A stretch of DNA of 64,000 nucleotides from Variovorax paradoxus (lineage in GTDB: Bacteria > Pseudomonadota > Gammaproteobacteria > Burkholderiales > Burkholderiaceae_C): NCBI RefSeq assembly GCF_018614915.1, contig NZ_JAGGNU010000030.1:31196-95195 (forward strand). The letters are read 5' to 3'. Numbering within the stretch: position 1 is the stretch's first letter; every line of letters begins with the position of its first letter. Under the pieces are notes generated by a model. It worked only from the letters and a program-made list of their open reading frames with translations. It was not told the origin of the DNA and ran no database searches. Positions 45,368 through 56,790 of the stretch are shown one piece after another. The translations under genes were made by a program, and so were the position numbers.

Positions 45368-46351
45368 GTGTCCGTCTTCAAGAACGTCATCGTCTACCGC
45401 ATCGAAGCATCGTGGTCGCAGTCGCACGGCCAGGTCGAGCAGGCCCTCGACCCGCTGCGTTTCGTCCCCTGCAGCCCCTCGCAGGAAAAGTCCGCCGGCT
45501 GGGTCGAGCCCCGCGGCGAAGAGCATGGCCCGCTGGTCGAATCGATCGGCGGCCAGTGGCTGCTCGAATACATGATCGAAAGCAAGACCCTGCCCGCTTC
45601 GGTGGTGCGCCGCAAGGTCGAGGAGCGCGCCGCGCAGATCGAGGCCACCACCGGCCGCAAGCCGGGCAAGAAGGAAAAGAAGGAGCTCAAGGAAGACATC
45701 ACGCACGAGCTGCTGCCGCTGGCCTTCACGCGCCATGCGCGCATCGCGGTGTGGATCGACCCGGCGGCGCGCCGTCTGGTGGTCAATGCCAGCAACGTGG
45801 CGCGCGCCGACGAGGTGGTGACCAGCCTGGTGAAGGCGCTCGATGGCTTCGCGGTGGCGCAGATCAACACGCAGATGGAGCCGGCGGCCGCCATGTCGAA
45901 CTGGCTCTCGACCCAGGAGCCGCCCGCCGGCTTCACCATCGACCGCGAATGCGAGCTCAAGGCCAGCGATGAGTCGAAGGCCGTGGTGCGCTACGCCAAG
46001 CACCCGCTGGACATCGAGGAGGTGCGCCAGCACATCGCCGACGGCAAGCGCCCCACCCGGCTCGCGATGACCTGGGACGATCGCGTGTCCTTCGAGCTGA
46101 CCGAGGGGATGCAGCTGCGCAAGATCGTGTTCCTCGAAGGCACGCTCGACGATGCGCCGGCTTCGGGCAAGGAAGACAACTTCGATGCCGATGCGGCGAT
46201 CGCGACCGGCGAGCTCGGCCAGCTGGTACCGGAGCTGATCGAGGCGCTGGGCGGGGAGATGCAGCTGGGCGCGGCGGCGGCCGATGCGGCGCCGGTGCCG
46301 GCCGCCGAACCGAAGACCGAGGAACTCGCCGACGAATCGGCGCCGTTCTAG
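45368..46351 (+). CDS. rdgC: Recombination-associated protein RdgC
   Basis: 327 residues, slightly longer than the usual 300, with an Ala/Pro/Glu-rich tail. The RdgC start FKNVIVYRIEASW and the basic segment RKPGKKEKKELKEDI are present. RdgC forms a ring that binds double-stranded DNA and restrains RecA. Start is GTG 45368. Its TAG stop and the stop of the convergent gene share the tetranucleotide CTAG. Confidence 0.94.
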   Translation: MSVFKNVIVYRIEASWSQSHGQVEQALDPLRFVPCSPSQEKSAGWVEPRGEEHGPLVESIGGQWLLEYMIESKTLPASVVRRKVEERAAQIEATTGRKPGKKEKKELKEDITHELLPLAFTRHARIAVWIDPAARRLVVNASNVARADEVVTSLVKALDGFAVAQINTQMEPAAAMSNWLSTQEPPAGFTIDRECELKASDESKAVVRYAKHPLDIEEVRQHIADGKRPTRLAMTWDDRVSFELTEGMQLRKIVFLEGTLDDAPASGKEDNFDADAAIATGELGQLVPELIEALGGEMQLGAAAADAAPVPAAEPKTEELADESAPF

Positions 46352-46827
46352 ACCGGCGGCCGCAGGGCGTCGGCAGCGCCGGGCTTGACGGCATCGGCGC
46401 TCGGCGCGTCGGCCTGGGCCGACGCCTCCTCGTCGGGCACCTCGGGCCGCACCAGCGTCCATTCGGTCAGCTTGCCGTTCGAGAAGGTGGCGTCGACCCA
46501 GGAACCGCCGCCGTCCATCCAGCGAAAGACTTCGGGCTGCTCGTCCTTCGGCGAACGCTGCTCGCCGAGCGCGCGCGTCATCGCGATCACGTGCAGCAAG
46601 GTCACCTTGGGCTTCAACTTCGCGTTGAGCATCACTGCGCTCGCGACCGTGCCGATGGGCCGGTCGGCCGCGCGTTTCAGGACCTGCATGGTGCGGTTGA
46701 AGTGCATCAGCAGGAACATCACGATGGCGCCGCCCGCGAGCGCGACGCCGGCCCAGCCATAGGCGCGGTAGGACAGGCCGAGCAGCGCGAGGCCGGCGAT
46801 CGGCACGAGGACTTTTCCGAAGTTCAT
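46348..46827 (-). CDS. Conserved membrane protein, function unknown
   Basis: 159 residues from ATG 46827 (MNFGKVL). Two membrane segments (about 5-18 and 21-40) are followed by a soluble domain with HFNRTMQVLKRAADRPIGTVASAVMLNAKL and an acidic tail. The frame is open upstream into radA, but the Met chosen starts directly before the first membrane helix. It lies after radA on the same strand, 22 nt downstream, and shares its stop tetranucleotide with rdgC. Confidence 0.75.
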   Translation of the reverse strand: MNFGKVLVPIAGLALLGLSYRAYGWAGVALAGGAIVMFLLMHFNRTMQVLKRAADRPIGTVASAVMLNAKLKPKVTLLHVIAMTRALGEQRSPKDEQPEVFRWMDGGGSWVDATFSNGKLTEWTLVRPEVPDEEASAQADAPSADAVKPGAADALRPPV

Positions 46828-46849
46828 GGCGGTATTGTCGCGTGCCGCG

Positions 46850-48241
<1,392 letters not shown>

Positions 48242-48329
48242 TGCCCGAGTGTAGGGAGGGCGCTCGGCCGGTTCCGTCCGAACCCAGGGAAAACCCGCGC
48301 GATCAAGGCGCCCGGAGCACTTGCATTAA

Positions 48330-48345
48330 ATTTAACATGTTAAAT
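48330..48345 (+). promoter_or_regulatory. HpaR operator candidate, perfect 16-bp palindrome
   Basis: ATTTAACATGTTAAAT is a perfect palindrome in the radA-hpaR divergent region, 12 nt before the hpaR ATG at 48358. MarR proteins bind such symmetric AT-rich sites as dimers. Because it would lie inside the coding region if ATG 48337 were used, the shorter start is preferred. Confidence 0.7.
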
Positions 48346-48357
48346 AATCGAGACTTC

Positions 48358-48789
48358 ATGAGCACGCCCTTCGTCCACCGCAATCTGCCGCGCCTCCTGC
48401 TTCAGGCGCGCGAGTCCGTCATGGCGCACACGCGGCCCAGCCTGCGCGAGCACGGCCTGAGCGACCAGCAATGGCGCGTGCTGCGCGTGCTGGGCGAGCA
48501 TGGCGTGGTCGAGACCGGCCGCGTGGCGCGCGAAGCCTTCATCCTCGGCCCGAGCCTGACCGGCGTGCTCGCGCGCATGGAGCGCGACGGCCTGATCCGC
48601 CGCGCGCGCGATCCGGCAGACCAGCGCCGCACCGTGGTCGAGGCCACGGCCAAGGGCACGCGCATGGTGAGCAAGCTCTCACGCGCGATCGAGGCGCACT
48701 ACGACTGGATGGAAAAATCCCTGGGCAAGCAGAAGCTTTCGCAGCTCTACGTGCTGCTGGACCAAGTGATCGAACTGGAGCAGCCATGA
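48358..48789 (+). CDS. hpaR: Homoprotocatechuate degradation regulator HpaR, MarR family
   Basis: 143 residues, winged-helix MarR fold; matches the HpaR type by length and the N-terminal RNLPRLLLQARESVM and GLSDQQWRVLRVL blocks. HpaR represses the meta-cleavage operon and is released by 4-hydroxyphenylacetate or homoprotocatechuate. It is the first gene of the hpa operon, with a palindromic site just upstream. Stop overlaps hpaG1 as ATGA. Confidence 0.92.
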   Translation: MSTPFVHRNLPRLLLQARESVMAHTRPSLREHGLSDQQWRVLRVLGEHGVVETGRVAREAFILGPSLTGVLARMERDGLIRRARDPADQRRTVVEATAKGTRMVSKLSRAIEAHYDWMEKSLGKQKLSQLYVLLDQVIELEQP

Positions 48790-49409
48790 GCTTCCTGCCC
48801 ACCGGCACCGTCTACGGCGTGCTGCTCAACTTCCGCGCGGAAGTCGAGGCATTGGCGCCGCAGATGAGCCAGCCGCCCTACAAGGCGCCGCCGCAGGCGC
48901 CGGTGCTGTACGTGAAGACGGCCAACACCTGGAGCACGCACGGCAGCGCGATTGCCGTGCCGGAGCGCGTGCCCGAGGTCGAGATCGGCGCCACCGTCGC
49001 GATGGTGATCGGCCCCGATGGCGACGTCGAAGGCTTCGTGCTGATGAGCGACCTGTCCATCCCGCATGCGAGCTTCTTCCGCCCGCCGGTCAAGTTCAAG
49101 TGCCTCGACGGCTTCCTGGGCATCGGTGCCGCGATGCGCGATGCGCAGGAGGTGGCCGATCCGGCCGAGTTCAGGCTCGAAGTGCGCATCAACGGCGCGC
49201 TGCGCCAGTCGGTCGACTTCTCGCAGCTGGTACGCCCTGCGGCGCAGCTGCTGGCCGACGTGAGCGAATTCATGACGCTCGCGCACGGCGACGTGCTGAT
49301 GCTGGGTTGCGACGCGGGGCGGCCGCTCGCCAGGCCTGGCGATCGCGTGGAGATCAGCGCGCCCGGCTTCGAGACGCTGGTCAACACGCTGGTGGGAGAG
49401 GCGGCATGA
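48786..49409 (+). CDS. hpaG1: Homoprotocatechuate pathway isomerase/decarboxylase, N-terminal-type HpaG1
   Basis: 207 residues of the FAH-like fold. It corresponds to the N-terminal half of the fused enteric HpaG/HpcE. Landmarks are GTVYGVLLNFR, PEVEIGATVAMVIG and VKFKCLDGFLGIG. With HpaG2 it decarboxylates 5-oxo-pent-3-ene-1,2,5-tricarboxylate and isomerises the product. Here the halves are separate genes overlapping by ATGA. Confidence 0.9.
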   Translation: MSFLPTGTVYGVLLNFRAEVEALAPQMSQPPYKAPPQAPVLYVKTANTWSTHGSAIAVPERVPEVEIGATVAMVIGPDGDVEGFVLMSDLSIPHASFFRPPVKFKCLDGFLGIGAAMRDAQEVADPAEFRLEVRINGALRQSVDFSQLVRPAAQLLADVSEFMTLAHGDVLMLGCDAGRPLARPGDRVEISAPGFETLVNTLVGEAA

Positions 49410-50158
49410 AGCACGCGCGCATTGCCTTCGAAGGACTGGAGCAGCAGGCGACCGAACGCGATGGCCGCCTGCAGCTGGCCGACGGCCGCCTGGTGGATTT
49501 CGACGACGTGCTGTGGCTGCCGCCGCTGGCACCCGTGGCGCGCCCGCGCACCATCCTCGCGCTGGGCCTCAACTATGCCGACCATGCCAAGGAGCTCCAG
49601 TTCAAGGCACCGGAGGAGCCGCTGGTCTTCGTCAAGGGCCAGAGCACGCTCATCGGCCATCGCCAGCGCACGCAGCGCCCGGCCGGCGTGTCCTTCATGC
49701 ACTACGAGTGCGAACTGGTCATCGTGGTCGGCCGCACGGCCCGCAAGGTGAGGCGCGACGACGCCTACGACTTCATCGGCGGCTACACGGTGGCCAACGA
49801 CTACGCCATCCGCGACTACCTCGAGAACTGGTACCGCCCCAACCTGCGCGTCAAGAACCGCGACACCTGCACGCCGATCGGGCCCTGGCGGGTCGACGCC
49901 AAGGACGTGCCCGACCCGATGGCGCTCGCCCTGCAGACCACCGTCAACGGCAAGCTGACGCAGTCGGGCAACACGAAGGACATGATCTTCGACGTGCCTT
50001 TCCTGATCGAGTATTTCTCCAGCTTCATGACCCTGTCGCCCGGCGACCTGATCCTGACGGGCACGCCCGACGGCGTGGTCGACTGCCGGCCGGGCGACGT
50101 GGTCGTGACCGAGATCGAGCGCATCGGCGCGCTGGTCAACACCATTGCGGCGGGCTGA
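49406..50158 (+). CDS. hpaG2: Homoprotocatechuate pathway decarboxylase/isomerase, C-terminal-type HpaG2
   Basis: 250 residues of the FAH family. Metal ligands are visible in HYECELVIVVGR (Glu-x-Glu) and in the ANDYAIRDY segment, and LTGTPDGV is the conserved C-terminal loop. Equivalent to the C-terminal half of HpcE. Start overlaps hpaG1 stop. Confidence 0.92.
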   Translation: MKHARIAFEGLEQQATERDGRLQLADGRLVDFDDVLWLPPLAPVARPRTILALGLNYADHAKELQFKAPEEPLVFVKGQSTLIGHRQRTQRPAGVSFMHYECELVIVVGRTARKVRRDDAYDFIGGYTVANDYAIRDYLENWYRPNLRVKNRDTCTPIGPWRVDAKDVPDPMALALQTTVNGKLTQSGNTKDMIFDVPFLIEYFSSFMTLSPGDLILTGTPDGVVDCRPGDVVVTEIERIGALVNTIAAG

Positions 50159-50187
50159 GAGCGAGCACGACAACAAGGAGACAACCC

Positions 50188-51165
50188 ATGACCAAGACTT
50201 CAAGCTTCGCGGCGGCCCTGGTGGCCCTCGGCGTTTCGATGTTCGCGCTCGATGCGCCCGCGCAGTCCTATCCGACCCGGCAGGTGCGCTGGGTGGTCGG
50301 CTATCCGGCCGGCGGCGGCACCGACTTCCTCGCGCGCACGACCGGCGCCCAGCTCTCGCAGCAACTCGGGCAGCCCGTCGTCATCGACAACCGCCCCGGC
50401 GCCGGCGCCATCATCGCGTCGGAGCACGTGGCTCGTTCGACGGCCGACGGCTACACGGTGTTCTCGGCCGACAACGGCGTGCTGGTCTACAACCCGGCGC
50501 TCTACAAGAAGCTGCCCTACGACCCCGAGAAGGATTTCGCGCTGCTCGGCATGATGGGTCGCTCGTCGCTCGTCATCACTGCGTCGCCGCAGTCCGGCTT
50601 CACCGACGCGAAGGCCTTGATCGCCGAGCTCAAGCGCTCGCCGGGCAAGTACAGCATCGCGACCCCGGGCCTCGGCAGCCCGCACCATTTGGCGATCGAG
50701 CTGTTCCAGCGCGAAGCGGGCGTCTCGCTGCTGCACGTGCCCTACAAGGGCGGCGCACCGGCCCTGCAGGACCTGATGGGCGGCCAGGTGCCGCTGATGG
50801 TGCTCGACCTGCCCAGCGGCGTGAGCGCCGTCAAGGCCGGCAAGGCGGTGCCGCTGATTGCCATGTCCGCCGAGCGGATGCCGCAATTGCCGAACGTCGT
50901 GACGGCCAAGGAGCTCGGCTATGCGAACGTCGAGGCCTATGCGTGGCAAGGCCTCGTGGCGCCGGCGGCTACGCCGAAGGACGTGCAGGCCCGCCTCGGC
51001 GCCGAGCTGCAGAAGGCGGTGAACGATCCCGGCGTGAAGCAGAAGCTCGCCGACGCCGGATGGGATACCACCCCCGCCGATGCGGCCGCGATGACGCGCT
51101 ACACCGAGGCCGAGCGCAAGAAGTGGCATGCGCTGATCAAGGCGCGCGACATCAAATTGGATTGA
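50188..51165 (+). CDS. Bug/TctC-family periplasmic binding protein (2 of 3)
   Basis: 325 residues. A signal peptide (to about APAQS) is followed by VRWVVGYPAGGGTDFLAR, NRPGAGAIIASE and LHVPYKGG. Inserted between hpaG2 and hpaE in the operon, with AAGGAG before the ATG. It probably binds an aromatic acid entering this pathway, such as a hydroxyphenylacetate. No TctAB partner is encoded nearby. Confidence 0.92.
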   Translation: MTKTSSFAAALVALGVSMFALDAPAQSYPTRQVRWVVGYPAGGGTDFLARTTGAQLSQQLGQPVVIDNRPGAGAIIASEHVARSTADGYTVFSADNGVLVYNPALYKKLPYDPEKDFALLGMMGRSSLVITASPQSGFTDAKALIAELKRSPGKYSIATPGLGSPHHLAIELFQREAGVSLLHVPYKGGAPALQDLMGGQVPLMVLDLPSGVSAVKAGKAVPLIAMSAERMPQLPNVVTAKELGYANVEAYAWQGLVAPAATPKDVQARLGAELQKAVNDPGVKQKLADAGWDTTPADAAAMTRYTEAERKKWHALIKARDIKLD

Positions 51166-51172
51166 AGGCCCC

Positions 51173-52630
51173 ATGAAGATCGACCACCTCATCGACGGCA
51201 AGCCGGTCGCCGGCACCGACTATTTCCAGACCGTCAACCCGGCCACGCAGGAAGTGCTGGCCGAGGTCGCCGCGGGCGGCGAAGCCGAGGTGAACGCGGC
51301 CGTTGCGGCGGCGAAGGAAGCCTTTCCGAAATGGGCCGGCATGCCCGCGCCGCAGCGCGCCAAGCTGATCCGCAAGCTCGGCGACCTGATCGCGGCGCAC
51401 GTGCCCGAGATCGCGCTGACCGAGACCAACGACTGCGGCCAGGTCATCGCGCAGACCGGCAAGCAGCTGGTGCCGCGCGCGGCCGACAACTTCTACTACT
51501 TCGCCGAGATGTGCACGCGGGTCGACGGCCACACCTACCCGACCGAGACGCATCTCAACTACACGCTGTTCCATCCGGTCGGCGTGTGTGCGCTGATCTC
51601 GCCGTGGAACGTGCCTTTCATGACCGCCACCTGGAAGGTCGCACCCTGCCTGGCCTTCGGCAACACCGCGGTGCTCAAGATGAGCGAGCTCTCGCCGCTC
51701 ACGGCCGCGCGGCTGGGCGAGCTGGCGCTCGAAGCCGGCATTCCGCCCGGCGTGCTGAACCTGGTGCACGGATTCGGCAAGGACGCGGGCGAACCGCTGG
51801 TCGCGCATCCCGACGTGCGCGCCATCTCCTTCACCGGCTCCACCGCGACTGGCAACCGCATCGTCAAGAGCGCGGGGCTGAAGAAGTTCAGCATGGAGCT
51901 CGGCGGCAAGAGCCCCTTCGTGGTCTTCGACGACGCGAACCTCGAGCGCGCGCTCGACGCGGCTGTGTTCATGATCTTCAGCAACAACGGCGAGCGCTGC
52001 ACCGCGGGCTCTCGCATCCTGGTGCAGCAGTCGATCTATGCCGATTTCGCAGCGAAGTTCGCCGAGCGCGCGAAGCGCATCGCGGTCGGCGACCCGCTCG
52101 ACGAGAAGACCATCGTCGGGCCGATGATCTCGCAGGCGCATCTCGCCAAGGTGCGCAGCTACATCGAGCTCGGGCCGAAGGAAGGCGCGACGCTGCTGTG
52201 CGGCGGGCTCGAAACGCCGCAACTGCCGGAGCGCGTGAGGAAAGGAAACTACGTCATGCCCACCGTCTTCGCCGACGTCGACAACCGCATGAAGATCGCG
52301 CAGGACGAGATCTTCGGCCCGGTCGCCTGCCTGATCCCCTTCAAGGACGAGGCCGATGCGATCCGGCTCGCCAACGACATCCAGTACGGCCTTTCCAGCT
52401 ACGTGTGGACCGAGAACATCGGCCGCGCGCACCGCGTGGCCGCCGCGGTCGAGGCCGGCATGTGCTTCGTCAACAGCCAGAACGTGCGTGACCTGCGCCA
52501 GCCCTTCGGCGGCACCAAGGCCTCGGGCACGGGCCGCGAGGGCGGCACCTGGAGCTACGACGTGTTCTGCGAGCCGAAGAACGTGGCCGTCTCGCTGGGT
52601 TCGCATCACATTCCGCACTGGGGAGCCTGA
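51173..52630 (+). CDS. hpaE: 5-carboxymethyl-2-hydroxymuconate semialdehyde dehydrogenase
   Basis: 485 residues of the aldehyde dehydrogenase superfamily. It has FTGSTATGN (cofactor loop), MELGGKSPFVV with the general-base Glu, and the catalytic Cys in NNGERCTAGSR. NAD-dependent oxidation of the ring-cleavage product. Placed 7 nt after the Bug gene and 2 nt before hpaD. Confidence 0.94.
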   Translation: MKIDHLIDGKPVAGTDYFQTVNPATQEVLAEVAAGGEAEVNAAVAAAKEAFPKWAGMPAPQRAKLIRKLGDLIAAHVPEIALTETNDCGQVIAQTGKQLVPRAADNFYYFAEMCTRVDGHTYPTETHLNYTLFHPVGVCALISPWNVPFMTATWKVAPCLAFGNTAVLKMSELSPLTAARLGELALEAGIPPGVLNLVHGFGKDAGEPLVAHPDVRAISFTGSTATGNRIVKSAGLKKFSMELGGKSPFVVFDDANLERALDAAVFMIFSNNGERCTAGSRILVQQSIYADFAAKFAERAKRIAVGDPLDEKTIVGPMISQAHLAKVRSYIELGPKEGATLLCGGLETPQLPERVRKGNYVMPTVFADVDNRMKIAQDEIFGPVACLIPFKDEADAIRLANDIQYGLSSYVWTENIGRAHRVAAAVEAGMCFVNSQNVRDLRQPFGGTKASGTGREGGTWSYDVFCEPKNVAVSLGSHHIPHWGA

Positions 52631-52632
52631 CC

Positions 52633-53493
52633 ATGGGCAAGCTCGCACTCGCCGCCAAGATCACGCATGTGCCGTCGATGTACCTGTCGGAGTTCCCGGG
52701 TCCGAACTTCGGCTGCCGCGACGCGGCGATCAACGGCCACAAGGAAATCGACCGCCGTTGCCGCGCGCTCGGCGTCGACACCATCGTGGTCTTCGACGTG
52801 CACTGGCAGGTCAACAGCGAATACCACATCAACTGCGGCCCCGAGTTCGGCGGCACCTACACCAGCAACGAGCTGCCGCACTTCATCAAGAACATGCCCT
52901 ACGCCTACCCGGGCAACCCGGCGCTGGGCCACCTGATCGCCGACGTGGCCAACGAAATGGGCGTCAAGAGCCGTGCGCACAGCGACACCACGCTCGAACT
53001 CGAATACGGCACCCTGGTGCCGATGCGCTACATGAACCCCGACCAGCACTACAAGGTGATCAGCATCAGCGGCTGGTGCGACTGGCACGACCTCACCGAA
53101 TCCGGCCGCTTCGGCCTCGCGGTGCGGCGCGCCATCGAGGAGCGCTACGAGGGCACGGTGGCGGTGTTCGCGAGCGGCTCGCTGTCGCACCACTTCGCCG
53201 ACAACGGCCGCGCGCCCGAGTTCATGCACAAGGTCTACGACCCCTTCCTCGAGCAGGTCGATCGCCGCGTGGTCGAGCTCTGGCAGGCCGGCGAATGGAA
53301 GACCTTCGTCGGCATGCTGCCGATGTACGCCGACAAGTGCTGGGGCGAGGGCGACATGCACGACACCGCCATGCTGCTCGGCCTGCTCGGGTGGGACCGC
53401 TACACGGCGCCGGTGGAAATCGTCACGCCCTATTTCGGCAGCTCGGGCACGGGGCAGATCAATGCGATCTTCCCGGTCACACCGCTGCCCTGA
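52633..53493 (+). CDS. hpaD: 3,4-dihydroxyphenylacetate 2,3-dioxygenase
   Basis: 286 residues of the class III (LigB-like) extradiol dioxygenases. The N-terminus (GKLALAAKITHVPSMYLSE) and segments HFIKNMPYAYPGNP, LEYGTLVPMRYMNPD and SSGTGQ(I)NAIFP match enteric HpaD closely. It opens the homoprotocatechuate ring with Fe(II) and O2. Confidence 0.95.
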   Translation: MGKLALAAKITHVPSMYLSEFPGPNFGCRDAAINGHKEIDRRCRALGVDTIVVFDVHWQVNSEYHINCGPEFGGTYTSNELPHFIKNMPYAYPGNPALGHLIADVANEMGVKSRAHSDTTLELEYGTLVPMRYMNPDQHYKVISISGWCDWHDLTESGRFGLAVRRAIEERYEGTVAVFASGSLSHHFADNGRAPEFMHKVYDPFLEQVDRRVVELWQAGEWKTFVGMLPMYADKCWGEGDMHDTAMLLGLLGWDRYTAPVEIVTPYFGSSGTGQINAIFPVTPLP

Positions 53494-53503
53494 GGAAAGA
53501 ACC

Positions 53504-53908
53504 ATGCCGCATCTCGTGATCCTCTACACCCCCAACATCGAGCTCGAAACCGACATGCCGGCGCTGTGCCGCACGATGGCCGATGCCATGCTCGAACAGC
53601 GCGACGACGAAGGCAGGCAGGTCTATCCGACCGGCGGCACCCGCGTGCTGGCCTTTCCGGCCGCGCACTACGCGGTGGCCGACGGCAAGGGCGACTACGC
53701 CTTCGTCTATCTCAACGTGCGCATGGCGGCAGGGCGCAGCGAAGCAGTCAAGAAGCGCATCGGCGATGCCCTGCTCGCCGAGGCCAGGCAGCACTTCGAG
53801 CCGTTGGTCGCGAAACGGCACATCGGCATCACGCTGCAGATCGACGAAGCGCCCGGCCAGGTCTACGACGGCAAGCTCGGCAACCTGCATCCCCTGTTCA
53901 ACAAATAG
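53504..53908 (+). CDS. hpaF: 5-carboxymethyl-2-hydroxymuconate delta-isomerase
   Basis: 134 residues, tautomerase-like fold, beginning with MPHLVI after which the N-terminal Pro would be the catalytic base. It contains [15 protein letters not shown] and GITLQIDE. Acts after HpaE. GAGGAAA precedes the ATG. Confidence 0.92.
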   Translation: MPHLVILYTPNIELETDMPALCRTMADAMLEQRDDEGRQVYPTGGTRVLAFPAAHYAVADGKGDYAFVYLNVRMAAGRSEAVKKRIGDALLAEARQHFEPLVAKRHIGITLQIDEAPGQVYDGKLGNLHPLFNK

Positions 53909-53910
53909 CC

Positions 53911-54714
<804 letters not shown>

Positions 54715-54717
54715 ACA

Positions 54718-54830
54718 CCCCCGTTGCTTGCTCACTTCGTGTAGCCGCCTCCCCCCTCAAGGGGGCGGCACCAGCGGCCCGGCGAAGCCGGTTCCGCGGT
54801 GCCTCCCGAACGGCCTTCGCTTCGCTCGCC
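54718..54830 (+). repeat. Intergenic repeat between hpaH and hpaI (copy 3 of a family)
   Basis: Blocks GCTTGCTCACTTCGTGTAGC, CCCCCCTCAAGGGGGCGG (hairpin) and CGGCCCGGCGAAGCCGG. Same order as the copy at 16968-17052. It separates hpaI from the rest of the operon by 152 nt and can fold into a stable hairpin, so it may reduce or stop read-through. Confidence 0.7.
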
Positions 54831-54866
54831 GCCGACATTCGTCGCATCTCCTCAAACTGACCGACC

Positions 54867-55676
54867 ATGCAAACTCCCACGAACCCCTTCAAGCAAGCCC
54901 TCGCCGAAAAGCGCACGCAGATCGGCCTCTGGCTCGGCCTCGCCGATTCGTACTGTGCGGAGATCTGTGCCGGCGCCGGCTTCGACTGGCTGCTGATCGA
55001 CGGCGAGCATTCGCCCAACGGCCTGCGCAGCGTGCTGCAGCAGGCGCAGGCGATCGCCGCGTATCCGGGCGCCAACGCGATCGCCCGCGTGCCGGTCGGC
55101 CACGGCGACGTCGGCACGGCGCTGATCAAGCAGTACCTCGACCTGGGCGTGCAGACCATCCTGGTGCCGATGGTCGACACGCCCGAGCAGGCAAAGGCCA
55201 TCGTTCGCGCCATGCGCTATCCGCCCCAGGGCATCCGCGGCATGGGCGGCGCACGCGCCTCGCGCTGGGGCCGCTACCCGGCCTATGCCAGGGAGGCCAA
55301 CGCGCAGGTCTGCCTGCTGGTGCAGGCGGAAACGCGCGAGGCGCTGGCCAACCTGGACGCGATCGCGGCCGTCGAAGGGGTCGACGGCGTCTTCATCGGG
55401 CCGGCCGACCTGTCGGCCTCGCTGGGGCACATCGGCAACCCCAACCATCCCGAGGTGCAGGCGGCCATCGAGGATGCGATTGCACGCATCCAGCGTGCAG
55501 GCAAGGCCGCCGGCATCCTGACGCCCGACGAGGCGCAGGCACGCAAGTACCTCGAGCTGGGCGCGCTCTTCGTCGCCGTCGGACTCGACACCAACCTGCT
55601 GGTGCGCAGCACCAGCGCGCTGGCCGCGCGCTTCAAGGACGGCACGCTGGCGCTGCCGGCGAGCAAGACCTACTGA
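54867..55676 (+). CDS. hpaI: 4-hydroxy-2-oxoheptanedioate aldolase
   Basis: 269 residues of the HpcH/HpaI class II pyruvate aldolases. It has [42 protein letters not shown] and [11 protein letters not shown]. Releases pyruvate and succinate semialdehyde, ending the pathway. It is set apart from hpaH by a repeat. Confidence 0.94.
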   Translation: MQTPTNPFKQALAEKRTQIGLWLGLADSYCAEICAGAGFDWLLIDGEHSPNGLRSVLQQAQAIAAYPGANAIARVPVGHGDVGTALIKQYLDLGVQTILVPMVDTPEQAKAIVRAMRYPPQGIRGMGGARASRWGRYPAYAREANAQVCLLVQAETREALANLDAIAAVEGVDGVFIGPADLSASLGHIGNPNHPEVQAAIEDAIARIQRAGKAAGILTPDEAQARKYLELGALFVAVGLDTNLLVRSTSALAARFKDGTLALPASKTY

Positions 55677-55781
55677 TTGGAGGTAAACGCGGAGGGGCGG
55701 CACTGCGACTTGCTGGAAAAATACGCGCTCCCCGTGCGCTTCGACCCTGAAGCACCACTCACCCTGGAGACATCGCCCATC

Positions 55782-56771
55782 ATGAACTTCACCCGCCGCC
55801 ATCTGCTGCAAACCACCGGTGCCTCGGCGCTGCTTGCCGGCATCGGCCAGCAGGCCTTCGCGCAAGCGCAGATCGAGACCGCCAAGATCATCACCGGCTT
55901 TGCCGCCGGCGGCACCTCCGACACGCTGTGCCGCCGCGTCGCCACCAAGCTGGCGCCCGGCTACGCCAACACGGCGGTGGTCGAGAACCGCACCGGCGCC
56001 GGCGGCCAGATCGCCGTGACCTACGTGAAGAGCCAGCCGGCCGACGGAACGACCATCCTGCAGACGCCGACCTCGATCCTCACGATCTACCCGCACATCT
56101 ACAAGAAGCTGCCCTACGACCCGCTGGTGGACCTGACGCCGGTCACGGTCGCCTGCATCTTCGACTTCGGCTTCGCCGTCGGCCCGGCCGTGCCGGCCAG
56201 CGTGAAGACGGTGCCCGAGTTCCTCGCCTGGGCCAAGGCCAACCCGACCGGCGCCAACTACGGCTCGCCGGCGGCCGGCTCGACGCCGCATTTCATCGGC
56301 GCCCTGCTGGGCAAGAGCGCCGGCGTCGAACTCAAGCATGCGGCCTACCGCGGCACCCAACCCGCGATGCTCGACCTGCTCGGCGGCAACATCTCCGCGG
56401 TGTCGGGGCCGATCGGCGACATCACGCAGCACCTGGCTTCGGGCAAGGTGCGCATCCTCGGTGTCTCGGGCAGCAAGCGCAGCCGCTTCGCGCCCGAGGT
56501 GCCGACCTTCGGCGAGCAGGGCATCAAGGACATGGCGCACAGCGAATGGTTCGCCTTCCTGCTGCCTGCCAAGGCATCGCCCGAGGTGGTGGCGCGGCTG
56601 AACTCCGCGATGAAGACTGCGCTGGCGCAGAAGGAAGTGATCGACGGCCTCTCGACCTTCGGGCTGGAGGCGATGTCGTCGACGCCGGGCGAGCTGACCG
56701 AGCTGATCAAGAAAGACACCGCCAAGTGGGCGCCGATCGTCAAGCAGGTCGGCTTCACCGCGGAAGGCTAG
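55782..56771 (+). CDS. Bug/TctC-family periplasmic binding protein (3 of 3)
   Basis: 329 residues from ATG 55782. It has a twin-arginine-like signal (TRRHLLQTTGASALLAG, cleavage near AFAQA), then IITGFAAGGTSDTLCRR and NRTGAGGQIAVT. The frame continues open for 35 codons upstream to 55677, but the Met chosen starts directly at the signal peptide. No transporter partner nearby. It opens a small group with an aldolase and a reductase-like gene, so it may take up their common substrate. Confidence 0.9.
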   Translation: MNFTRRHLLQTTGASALLAGIGQQAFAQAQIETAKIITGFAAGGTSDTLCRRVATKLAPGYANTAVVENRTGAGGQIAVTYVKSQPADGTTILQTPTSILTIYPHIYKKLPYDPLVDLTPVTVACIFDFGFAVGPAVPASVKTVPEFLAWAKANPTGANYGSPAAGSTPHFIGALLGKSAGVELKHAAYRGTQPAMLDLLGGNISAVSGPIGDITQHLASGKVRILGVSGSKRSRFAPEVPTFGEQGIKDMAHSEWFAFLLPAKASPEVVARLNSAMKTALAQKEVIDGLSTFGLEAMSSTPGELTELIKKDTAKWAPIVKQVGFTAEG

Positions 56772-56790
56772 ACATGAAAAGGAACTGCCG

